Positions 45,300 through 56,181 of a DNA stretch of 64,000 nt are shown in pieces (position 1 is the first letter of the stretch; the number at the start of each line of letters is the position of its first letter). Both the position numbers and the translations under genes were made by a program. The notes beneath the pieces are model-generated. The model saw only the letters and a list, made by a program, of their open reading frames with translations, did no database searches and had not been told where the DNA came from. The stretch lies in contig CM044865.1 of the NCBI GenBank assembly GCA_024500155.1, positions 32,877,501 through 32,941,500 on the forward strand, given 5' to 3'. Source of the DNA: Chenopodium formosanum. Taxonomy: Eukaryota; Streptophyta; Magnoliopsida; Caryophyllales; Amaranthaceae.

Positions 45300-45419
45300 C
45301 CATAACTCCATCACTGGCACCACCACCATCACAAACCACCACCGTATTTCCATCACAACTACCACTACCATCACAACCACCATCCAAAACCCATCAAAAC
45401 CATCACCATCTTTTCGCCT

Positions 45420-46049
45420 TCCTCTTTGCTCCCCTATGTCCTCTTCTTCGTATAACCACGTTCATTGGAGTACTTTGGAGCCTCTGGTTAACTCGAAATG
45501 GAAGAGTCTTTAGTAATGAAGGAGGGTATCTGGCGGATCTGCTCAGATATTACAATTTGGCAATGAGAGACTTATATGTCTGGCACAAGGTGGATGGGGG
45601 TGATGTTCTTAGAGGAAAGGACACAATGTTAAATGGGCCACCCCTGGTTTCTAGAGAGTAAACATAGGAAGCGACATGGACGATATTACTCATCCAACAT
45701 ACTCCAGGATAGAGGTGATTATCATGGTGGATGGATCTTGAACAAGAGGAGTGGGAATGCAGGCGCGGGATGGGCTTATTCAATGGATAACCAAACTTTT
45801 ATGACAGGTGGTGGGAATTACGGGAAGGCGCTCTCTGCTCTTCACGCTGAACTTTTAGCTTGTGTGGCGGCGCTAAGATGGGCCCGAATGAAAGGAAATC
45901 AACGAATAGTTTTGTTCACTGACTCACTTGCCATTGTTCAATTAATACAACAGCCGAAAAGGAGGGAAGTGCGGTTGCTATGGACAATACAAGACTTATT
46001 GCAGGAAGGAGAGTTGTTTCACACATGTCTCATCTGGAAAGTTGGCAGG
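45420..46049 (+). pseudogene. L1-type LINE RNase H-like domain, split by G3
   Basis: FIGVLWSLWLTRNGRVFSNE is the usual helix before the domain. Then come GWILNKRSGNAGAGWAYSMD, LHAELLACVAALRWA and VLFTDSLAIVQLI: the plant LINE RNase H (RVT_3) order, with Glu and Asp positions kept. A frame change lies near 45,660. The frame ends at KVGR, where G3 is inserted. It resumes at 54,593 with DQVVQAHDIATRC. Before 45,420 the frame is a Pro/Thr-rich stretch of unknown origin. Confidence 0.85.
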
Positions 46050-48110
46050 TGTAGAGACCTAAAAATGTCTCCCCAAAACCAAACCCGATGATGAACAACC
46101 TTTCACCGCCATTATTGGTTGGGTTGAGTATATTAATCATGAAGTGCTTAAATCCATATTTCCATTTCATAAACCAACCCAACTTCTAGCCCATTTTCCC
46201 AAACCATAACTTATTATCCTCTATTCGTGCCTTTAAATTCAAAATAATTCTTTTCGTGTCCTTTAAAATCATTCATTTCGTGTCCTTTTTATAAAAAGTT
46301 TAATTTAGTTTATTTTGGTCCATTATCTGGGTCCAATGATTAAATAGTTGGATGGGGTTTGAAAAGAGCTTTCCAACTATATATTATAAGCTCAAATCCG
46401 AGTTATAACGAATAAGTTATTGCCAAAACATTAAACCGAGCCCAAACTGAACCTAAGCCCACCTTACCTACGACCCAATGATCATGTGGAGGGTCCAAAT
46501 TATTTAATCCCATTCCCAAACCAATTAGGATTCATTGGAAGCTTCTATAAGTTTCTAAAAGATCTTAATTATCCTTTTTGAAAAGATAAGATTAAATAGT
46601 TTGAAATTGAATAAAACTACTTTTTTTGAAAGAAGTTCAAATATAGACAGATATTATTTTTGTGCATCATTTTTTTATCCAAATTTTTTATGGTTGGATA
46701 GCCCTTGAAATTATCTTTCCAATGATATATTATAATATCAATTTCGAGCTATAACGGAAAAGATATGAATTAAATAAAAAAACTCTATCCAAAACTGACA
46801 CCGTCTCACTATTTCGGCCATATCTTTTAATTCTACAAAATATTTTAATCTGATTCCAATTGGGTTAGAAATTAGACTTCAAGATCTTTCCAACGATATC
46901 TTATTTATCTTATTCCGATTTCTGGATCAAAAGATATGATAAAAAAACAGCAAAAACTGCTGTCTATCGCAAGAGTTTTAATCCGATTCGAACTCGATCT
47001 TTTCTTGATTCTTAGACCCTCTTTTTTCCCTATAAATAGAGGTTATATCACCCCTTTTTCAATCATCAACAAGCTTGATCATCAAATCCTTCTCTCTTTT
47101 TCTCTTTACACCAAAAATCATTTTCTTCTCTCTCTCCCATATTCTAAGCCTTAAACCTATATTCCTAATTACATCATTCTTTCCCTAAGCTTTCCAAGGA
47201 GTCTATCCTTAACCCGAGGTTTCGTCCTTAAACCAAGCCGTGAAAGGTACAAATAACTGAAGGTTTGGACCAAATCAACTCTACTTTTTAATTTAATTTC
47301 CATTTACTTTATATTTTTATTGAAGTTACTAACAGTTTATTCCTGATGTAGCAATTTAAAGGAACGCGCGGAATGTGAGTATTTATATAATTTAATTACT
47401 CTTATATTATTTTAATATTTCTAGTATCATGATTAGGTCATTTTATATTTGATTTGACTAACAATTTTTTTTTGAATTGCTTCCAATATTAATGTTTATT
47501 CTATTATTTTTATGATCATCATATTGCATGTTTAAAGGGAATATGTAATTGAAAATCACGCCTAATAAGATAATTTGGAAAATCGGTTTAGGTTCCTTTT
47601 TAATCTTGTTGTTTAATCAAGTGATCACAATATTTTAGAATTATGTGTTGCATTAATATTCAACCAATTTAGCTTAATAATAGTTTTGAGCAAATTGAAT
47701 TTTGTTTGTATGCCTTTGAGATCGCAGGAATCATTTTTCACTATAAGAATCGAGTAAAGGCCAATACAGGCGAATGTGACTCCATGACTCACTTCGTACC
47801 ATCATCCTCGATCCTCCTTTCATGGTTCCGAACCATATGGAGTTAGTAATCTCATGGATTATGAATGGGGTGTAACCTTCACGGGTCAATCGTTGTTGCC
47901 TTCGTTGTCCCTTTATCGTGGTTGCCTTCGTTGTCCCTTTATCGTGGTTGCCTTTTATGATCCGTGAACGGTTTACAAGTTCCTTAAAAACTTGTTGGCG
48001 GCCCCCTACTTTCCTTGTCCCTAATCTTATAATGTCAATTCCCACTTCCTATGATTGCCAAGCATATTCACACATGCTTTAACGTAGGCGCACTTCGAGC
48101 GACGCCTACA
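46050..48110 (+). repeat. 5' LTR of G3
   Basis: Starts TGTAGAGACC, ends GACGCCTACA. TATAAATA lies at 47,031-47,038. A 26-bp unit containing CTTCGTTGTCCCTTTATCG occurs twice around 47,894-47,948 but once in the 3' LTR. Confidence 0.9.
47031..47038 (+). promoter_or_regulatory. TATA box of the G3 5' LTR
   Basis: CCCTATAAATAGAGG. In the 3' LTR the same site reads TGTAAATA (53,534-53,541), so that copy has lost the box. Confidence 0.6.
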
Positions 48111-48113
48111 ATT

Positions 48114-48131
48114 TGGCGACTCCACTGGGGA
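48114..48131 (+). other. Primer-binding site of G3
   Basis: TGGCGACTCCACTGGGGA, three bases after the LTR end, identical to that of Tat-1. Confidence 0.85.
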
Positions 48132-51100
48132 GGATTCTTGGTTATTTATCGATTTGAGTGATCGGTATTTAATTGAGATGAGTGGATGAGACTTGAAAGA
48201 TTCTTGAGGAATATTCCTGTGATTTAATTGGCATTGTCACATATGCATATGCATTTTAGCTTACCCATTTTGCCACAATAGTACGTGTTCTACGTATGTG
48301 GCTAGCCCGGGGAATTTATGCTCTATCAACTCGAAAACGCTCAAGGCAATATGGGTTCATCCGAGTTTTTAAATCCACCCAAACCATGGAGTCGAGTTCG
48401 ATTTCATCACAAACTTACGGAGCCGCCCGTTGGCATACACCCTCAAGGGAGGCTTCCTTGCTAACGCGTCCAAACTCTTAACCATGGTACCCTTTGACAC
48501 CCAAAAGCTTGACCATAGTCGAACATAGAACTTGACTTTAGGTTGCGAACTTCATTGCATCATGCGTGACATATGCTTATATGTGCATTTTTTTATTGAT
48601 TTTTTTTATTTTTTTTTTCTCTTATCAAACCCCTTTTTTTTATTATTAGAGTCGAGCCATAGATTTTTTATTTTTTTTTTATTTTTGAGTCACCCGGATT
48701 TTTATTCCCGTATACTGCACAAGAGTCAACTTGTTTTGGTCATAGCCAGAGTTCTAAAAACAGTTACATGTCGTGCCACCTATGGATCTGTAGCCCCAAG
48801 TTTTATCTTTGATTTAGAGTTGGTTTCGTACAAATCATAGTCACAGATAAAAAGTTATAACTGATTTACTACAGCCTGTCCAGTTTAGGTGTCTTTTTAG
48901 CTTCAATTTTCTTATTTATTTTAATTTTTCAATTTTTTTTTATAACTTTTCGTGTCAAGCTAGTTTAGCCAAGTCCTTTAATCCGTGTCAACTCATATAA
49001 CATAGGATTATAGATTTTAATATTTAATTTTTTTTTTTATACCCATGAGTCATAACTCTTCTAGAATTCTAGTCCTCTTCCTAATTTCTTGTGATCGATT
49101 TTTGTGCTAACCTTAACATATGTTCTTCGTCTTTGATTGTGGTTGATCTTATTTATGACTAACGATGTCCAATGAAGCGTTTTCACCTAGTAAATAGCAT
49201 AAACATTAAAATTGGACAAAATTAATCAAGTTAGTTTGTCTTTTAGTCTTCCGTGCTATTTGGTCATTGAGTCTTTTGCTTTTCACAACATCCTCATGTC
49301 TAGCCATGTGATCATACCACGAGTCTTAATAAACTCACCTAATCACACATGTTGAGTCATTGCACATACTTTGTCTTCGAGTAATGCACTATATTGTTTA
49401 TGACCGTATACTAGGACCATGCATGCGTCGTCTTCCGTCGTAATATGAACGAGTGGAGTATTTCCCATCAGTTTTTAAATTTTTTTCATACACTCTTCCT
49501 TTTCAATCTGCGTATTGAGTCAAATCATTAAGTGAGCTCATTTTGTTCCATAATACTCGAGTTCAAGAATCACTAGTTAAGAGTTGGAAGAATAAGGGGA
49601 ACGTCATTCCTTCCTTCTTTTCTTCCAATCAAAGCATTAGCAATAACAAAATTCTTTTTCCTCTTGGCGGTAACAAATAATTCATAAGCAACCATGAAGG
49701 CGAAGCACAAGACAAGTCTCTATACAAGATTTCATTTTTTTTTCTTCTTTCGTTTCATCCCTTTTCCCCTAATAAGTCTAGCATAGGTTCTCCTTATCCT
49801 TATGTCTATATGCCATGTTCCATCGATGAGTATTTCTTTCCTTTAAATTCGATCATGTCATGCGCAAAAAAAAAACAAAAAAAAAATCAATTATCGAACT
49901 AAACACAAGGTATACCGAACTAAACACAAGGTACACCAATGACTTGAGGCACCTCTGCAACCCTGTCATTCCCTGTTAACCGTTCAATCACTTTCCATTT
50001 CTTCATCAACCACTTTGAGCCTCGTCTAACGTTTGGCTTTCATTTCTTCAGCCCACATTTACTTAACCTTGGGATTGGAAGATGTGTAATTGTATAACAT
50101 TCAAAAGGCAAGTAAAAAAAAAACCTTGAAAAGCAACAATAAAACAATGTCTAAGGGCAAGTGTTCCAATGTCTTTGATATGAACACGTCTCAAATTGCG
50201 TCTCTCATCGAGTGCTTGGTACCGTGCCTGAGAAACATGAATGCTAAGTGAGTGATGGACTGCATGATCAGAGATTGCCCACATTGATTCAAAAGAATGA
50301 GGAAAAAAAAAAGCAAAAAAAATAAAATAAAATAAAATAAAATAAAAAGAAGAAAAAATGAAAATAAACTTGCAAAATTCAAAACAAAAATATATGAAAA
50401 ATAAAACATGCAAAGTCAAATACACAATATCATATCTTGGGGGGCTTCTCTCGGGTCTTGACCCTTTTACCCCTTTCTTCCTTAAACCTTCAGCTTAACC
50501 ACCTTACAACCCTTGAAAGACCTCTTTGAGGTGTGCACACACTTGTGCAAAGTTCGGTTAGAGCTACGTTCGGCCTGATTCCTAATGGATACGTAGGCAA
50601 TCTCACATCGAGGTTCGGCCACATTCATATTCATATCCATGCATGATCGAGTCAAAGAATATCCAATGCTTACCCCAACCCATTTAGAGCTAGACTTCGG
50701 GGCTTGAACCCCCATCATTTAGTCTACCCAGCCTAAAGATTCATCTTTGACTCTTCTCACATCTCTTTCCATCACCATAACCCTTGCAGCCAGCCTTAGT
50801 ATCACATTCACACACTTCACTCACACATCCATATCCATATCAATCATCCTTCCCTTTAAGAGCCCTTATCATGAAATCTTGTTTCAACACTGTGCATGTT
50901 TCATCATATTTAAAGACAACATTCATTAGAAGAAACATTGTATACTTGCTAAGCTTCCTGACCTGAGCAATATTCATTGTTTCATGCATCGCATAATATG
51001 CTGAGAAACATTTATATATCAATGATTTTTAATCATACAAAGAATATCGTGCTTAGCTTCTTGACCTAAGCAACATTCATTATGTAATACTCAATAATCA

Positions 51101-51640
51101 CTTCATCTAAATACATGATTAGCTTCCAGACTTAAGTGACGTTCAAGATCGTTTCTTTACACCATATATGATGCTTAGCTCCATGACCTAAGTTAATTCA
51201 TCTATCGTGTCACATGATTTAATTGTCCTTAGCCTCCTAAGAACATTCATCATGCATACATTATTTTCAAGACATGCAATTCAATCCATACGATTTATTT
51301 CGTCTTTCTTAAGGAGGAAGTTCAAAACTTCTTCCCTTTTTCATTATTTTCTTTTGGGGAAGTTCAAAAACTTTTTCAAAATTTTTATTGAGGGAATTTC
51401 GAAAACAAAACTTCATTTTTCACGTCTTTCTTTTTCGGGAGAAAGTCGGTACCCTCCACTCATGACAAAAATTGACGAAAATTTTTTGCTTTTGCATCTT
51501 CGTTTGCTTGTGTCTGCACACACACATACACACACACACACTCACAAGTCATACACATGTCATGTCACATCAAGTCAAACTTGGTCAAGTCAATCACAAT
51601 TTATACGAGTCCATTGGCAAATTTATTTTTGCAGGTCTCA
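48132..51640 (+). other. G3 internal region, non-coding
   Basis: Contains blocks homologous to the Tat-1 leader and to its post-gag region (for example around 49,780-50,600, with GAGTGCTTGGTACCGTGCCT), joined without the gag between. No frame resembles a retroelement protein. Scattered ORFs are short and compositionally odd. Confidence 0.65.
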
Positions 51641-51644
51641 TCTA

Positions 51645-51960
51645 AAGCCCATGTTCGGGGACAAGCGAACCAACTACAACCCACGTCTGGGGACAAACGG
51701 ACCATTTACAGCCCACGTCCGGGGACAAGCGGACCATCTACAGCCCACGTCCGGGGACAGTGGACCATCTACAGCCCACGTTCGGGGACAAGCGGACCAT
51801 CTACAGCCCACGTTCGGGGATAAGCAAACCATTTACAGCCCACGTTCGGGGACAAGCGAACCATTTACAGCCCACGTTCGGGGACAAGCGGACCATCTGT
51901 AGCCCACGTTCGGGGACAAGCGAACCATCTACAGCCCATGTTCAATTCGGGGACAATCGA
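51645..51960 (+). repeat. 32-bp minisatellite in G3, about ten units
   Basis: The unit contains CCCACGTTCGGGGACAAGCG followed by GACCATCTACAG. Because 32 is not a multiple of three, the same peptide-like string appears in all three frames, which explains several overlapping ORFs. Units differ by single substitutions and one short deletion. Confidence 0.9.
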
Positions 51961-52019
51961 ACCACCATCATTTCATTACGCAAGGTTCTCGATACACAAA
52001 GAATTGCAATCTCATCATT

Positions 52020-52330
52020 TGTCGACTTTCCTCAAGCATGGAAAGTATTATCCGGTGGATTTCTTCAAGCATAGAAAATTGCCAAATTCCTTTGTCGGCT
52101 TTCCTCAAGCATGGAAAGCATTATCGGTGGATTTCTTCAAGCATAGGAAAACGCCAAAATCATATGTCGACTTTCCCCAAGCATGGAAAGTGTCATCCGG
52201 TAGGTTTCTTCAGGCTTAGAAAGCTACCAAACTCATATGTCGGCTTTCCTCAAGCATGGAAAGCATTTCAACAAACGTCATCCGGTGGATTCCTTCAAGC
52301 ATAGGAAGCTACCAAACTCATTTGTCACCG
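52020..52330 (+). repeat. About 72-bp minisatellite in G3, four units
   Basis: Units contain TTTCCTCAAGCATGGAAAG and GGTGGATTTCTTCAAGCAT. They directly follow the 32-bp array and lie about 200 bp before the 3' LTR, at the same place as the 70-bp array of Tat-1. Confidence 0.85.
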
Positions 52331-52505
52331 ATACACTGGTGTCAGATACGCATTCTATCCCTTTACTCTTTTATCTGTAGAACTAACATTTTTCTGCAGG
52401 TATCGGCGTATACAGAATGATTTAGGATCGCAGAACGTCTTATATCATTCTCCGTCCCTATCGACTACTTTGACTATCATTTTCAAACTGACGTTTCTAC
52501 AAACT

Positions 52506-52524
52506 CAGTCAAAGTGGGGGCTTC
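52506..52524 (+). other. Purine-rich tract before the G3 3' LTR
   Basis: CAGTCAAAGTGGGGGCTTC, identical to the tract at 26,370-26,388. Confidence 0.75.
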
Positions 52525-54587
52525 TATAGACACCTAAAAATGTCTCCCCAAAACCAAACCCGATGATGAACAACCTTTCACCGCCATTATTGGTCGGGTT
52601 GAGTATTTAATCTTGGAGTGTTTAAATCCATATTTCCATTTCATAAACCAACCAAAATTCTATCCCATTTCCCCAAACCATAACTTATTTTCCTCTTTTC
52701 GTGCCTTTAAACCCAAAATAATTCATTTCCTGTCCTTTAAAATCATTCATTTCGTGTTATTTTTATAAAACGTTTAATCCAGTTTATTTTGGTCCATTAT
52801 CTGGATCCAATGATTAAATAGTTGGATGGGGTTTGAAAATATCTTTCAAACGATATATTATAAGCCCAAATCCGAGTTATAACGAATAAGTTATGGCCAA
52901 AATATTAAACCGAGCCCAAACTGAACCTAAGCCCACCTTACCTACGACCCAATGATCATGTGGAGGGTCCAAATTATTTAATCCCATTCCTAAACCAATT
53001 CGGATTCATTGGAAGCTTCTATAAGTTTCTAAAAGATCTTAATTATCCTTTTTGAAAAGATAAGATTAAATAGTTTGAAATTTAATAAAACTCCTTTTTT
53101 TGAAAATCCTATTTATATCCGAATTGAACGACGTTCAAATATAGACAGATATTATTTTTGTGCATCATAGTTTTGATCCAATTTTTATATGGTTGGATAG
53201 CCCTTGAAATTATCTTTCCAATGATATATTATAATATCAATTTCGAGCTATAACGGAAAAGATATGAATTAAACAAAAAAACTCTATGCAAAACTGACAC
53301 CGTCTCACTATTTCGGCCATATCTTTTACTTCTACAAAATATTTTAATCTAATTCTAATTGGGTTTGAAAGTAGACTTCAAGAGCTTTCCAATGATATCT
53401 TATTTATCTTATTCCGATTTCTGGATCAAAAGATATGATAAAAACAAAAACCCGCAAAAATTGTTGTCTATCGCAAGAGTTTTAATCCGATTCGAACTCG
53501 ATCTTTTCTTGATTCTTCGACCCTCTTTTTCCCTGTAAATAGAGTTCATATCACCCCTTTTTCAATCATCAACAAGCTTTATCATCAAATCCTTCTCTCT
53601 TTTTCTCTTTACACCAAAAATCATTTTCTTCTCTCTCTCCCATATTCTAAGTCTTATACCTATATTCCTAATTACATCATTCTTTCCCTAAGCTTTCCAA
53701 GGAGTCTATCCTTAACTCGAGGTTCCGTCCTTAAACCAAGGCGTGAAAGGTACAAATAACTGAGGGTTTGGACCAAATCAACTCTACTTTTTAATTTAAT
53801 TTCCATTTACTTTATATTTGTATTGAAGTTACTAATAGTGTATTCATGATGTAGCAATTTAAAGGAACGCGCGGAATGTGAGTATTTAAATAATTTAATT
53901 ACTCTTATTTTATTTTAATATTTCTAGTATCATGATTAGGTCATTTTATATTTGATTTGACTAACAATTTATTTTTGAATTGCTTCCAATATTAATGTTT
54001 ATTCTATTATTTTTATGATCACCATATTGCATGTTTAAAGGGAATACGTAATTGAAAATCACGCCTAATAAGATAATTTGGAAAACCGGTTTAGGTTCCT
54101 TTTTAATCTTGTTGTTTAATCAAGTGATCACAATATTTTAGAATTATGTGTTGCATTAATATTCAACCAATTTAGCTTAATAATAGTTTGGAGCAAATTG
54201 AATTTTGTTTGTATGCCTTTGAGATCGCAGGAATCATTTTTCACTATAAGAATCAAGTAAAGGCCAATACAGGTGAATGTGACTCCATGACTCACTTCGT
54301 ACCATCATCCTCGATCCTCCTTTTGTGGTTCCGAACCATATGGAGTTAGTAATCTCATGGATTATGAATGGGGTGTAACCTTCACGGGTCAATCGTTGTT
54401 GCCTTCGTTGTCCCTTTATCGTGGTTGCCTTTTATGATCCGTGAACGGTTTACAAGTTCCTTAAACACTTGTTGGCGGCTCCCTACTTTCCTTGTCCCTA
54501 ATCGTATAATGTCAATTCCCACTTCCTATGATTGCCAAGCATATTCATACATGCTTTAACGTAGGCGCACTTCGAGCAACGCCTACA
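52525..54587 (+). repeat. 3' LTR of G3
   Basis: Starts TATAGACACC (the 5' copy has TGTAGAGACC), ends AACGCCTACA, then GCAGG. Homologous to 46,050-48,110 along its whole length, with several short indels. Confidence 0.9.
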
Positions 54588-54592
54588 GCAGG

Positions 54593-54692
54593 GACCAAGT
54601 TGTTCAGGCACATGACATTGCTACTAGATGCAGAGTAGATTTAATTAATTTTACTATTTACTGGGTTTCTTTAGTTTGTGGTTGTCAAAAAA
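54593..54692 (+). pseudogene. LINE RNase H C-terminus, right of G3
   Basis: The frame of 45,420-46,049 resumes here after one GCAGG: DQVVQAHDIATRC, the usual terminal helix of the domain, and ends near YWVSLVCG. A run of A follows, then a TA microsatellite, fitting the 3' tail of a LINE. Confidence 0.75.
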
Positions 54693-54693
54693 A

Positions 54694-54782
<89 letters not shown>
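54694..54782. repeat. TA dinucleotide microsatellite (about 44 units)
   Basis: A nearly pure TA run directly after an A-run at the LINE 3' end. Confidence 0.95.
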
Positions 54783-54785
<3 letters not shown>

Positions 54786-56181
54786 GCCACAACATTGCTT
54801 CGAGGTGAAACAAAAAAGACACCCTAGTAGCAAAAAGTGTATAGTAGGGTCATATCATCCACTTAGGGAAATCTATATGATATTCGTGGCAGCATTGTAG
54901 GAGGAAGAACGAAAATTTTAGAACTTGGAGCCATGAATCTATTGTTGTGACCTAGTTTGGTAGAAGGAGGAAGAAGGTAAAAATCTGAGCATTACTATTT
55001 AACCCGCATCTTACGTCCTTACACACCGAAATACCCTTCATATCTATTGAGTAACATTAATTGTAACTCAAATGAGTAACTTGTATTTCCTTTATATTTT
55101 GTGATGAATTTACACTTACTACATTTTTTTGCAACTTTATGGTCTACCAACAAACAGAATTAACATGAATTTCCAATTCCAACATTTTTGTGTGTAAGGT
55201 GCAACCAAACCAATAACTATAGGCGTATAGTTCCTATTGATTTCCAAACATATAGGATGGCAAAGTTGTGAATAAGTGGAACTTTATCAAAGCTTGGTGG
55301 GTCCTTAAAGTGCCAAGTTGGATTAAAATGGAACGGAGCTGAGGGACAGATAACAACGGGGCATGAAATGTTAAGCGGGAAACCAAAAATTACCACTCCC
55401 CACAAAAGTAATTATTTGCATAAAGAATATTTTTTAAAAAAAAACATAAAAATTCTGAGTATGAAGAGGCTTCAATGGCGGAGACGGAAATTGAGCGTTT
55501 TGCGAGGACCAACAACTCACAATTCTTTGAGGTAGCTGAACTCGAAATCGCAGTCTATTGGGGATTAACTGCATTGTTACAATGTGAAATCGTGCAAATC
55601 GAATAGCTGATTTGTTGGGAGTAGACTTAGCAGAGGCATTGCGGGAAGAAGAAGGACATGGTTGCGCTAGGAGGGAGTTGCGGTTTTAAAGCGAGAATGA
55701 AAATGTAAGTGTTCGATACCCCTATGTAGATGAATCTAATTTGCATGTGGTATTTGTTATACTGAATTAGTCGAGTAAACACAATTGCGTGAATTAGACG
55801 GAAAGTTAGGGTTTTTTTTTGGTGTATTTCAATTATTGGGAATGACTGGTGTCGTTTGAAGTTATAATTGTTGTTGGTAGTGAATGTTAGAGTGGTAAAA
55901 TTAGCTTGCATATTGTCTAAATGGTTCCCATTGTTGGAGGAATTGATGTTGGTATTTTTTGATTGATGATTGAAACCCGATTAATTGAGGTGGATGTTGT
56001 TAATTTCTGATGTGTATCTTGAATTTGGTGAGCAGATTAAATTAAAATATGATGTCTGAGCTTGTCTTAAAATTTTTTAGACTAAAAAAATTCTTGGTGA
56101 ATGTGTTGTTCTGTTATGAAGGTTTATTTAGGCATGAAATTGATGTGTAATATGGGTTTTGTTATTTATGTGTGTTATTAG
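54783..56181. other. 5' flank of the FAR1-type gene, with a possible LINE RNase H scrap
   Basis: Mostly no gene. At 55,475-55,690 the plus-strand frames give AELEIAVYWGLTALLQ and ANRIADLLGVDLAEAL, faintly like the acidic helix and terminal helix of LINE RNase H, with the middle missing. This is low confidence. A first exon of the FAR1-type gene could also lie here. Confidence 0.3.

Larger units (their letters stand above)
46050..54587 (+). mobile_element. G3: complete non-coding Tat-type LTR element (8,538 bp)
   Basis: Two LTRs of about 2.06 kb (46,050-48,110 and 52,525-54,587), PBS, purine tract, and a perfect target duplication GCAGG (46,045-46,049 and 54,588-54,592). The 4.4-kb internal region holds no gag or pol frame, only leader-like blocks shared with Tat-1 and two minisatellites, so it must have been moved in trans. 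LTRs differ at many sites (several percent by eye), pointing to an old insertion. It interrupts a LINE RNase H frame that continues precisely on the other side. Confidence 0.9.

Noticed and set aside
45296..45470. Pro/Thr-rich N-terminus of the 45,296 ORF as part of the LINE protein
   Set aside because: Only the part from about 45,420 resembles the LINE; the CCA-repeat start is low complexity.
51645..51960. CRISPR-like array
   Set aside because: Units are contiguous with no unique spacers, and the DNA is a plant retrotransposon interior.
51207..52304. Overlapping repetitive ORFs, as a repeat protein
   Set aside because: The 32-bp unit is not a multiple of three, so the same peptide appears in every frame; this is a minisatellite, not a protein.
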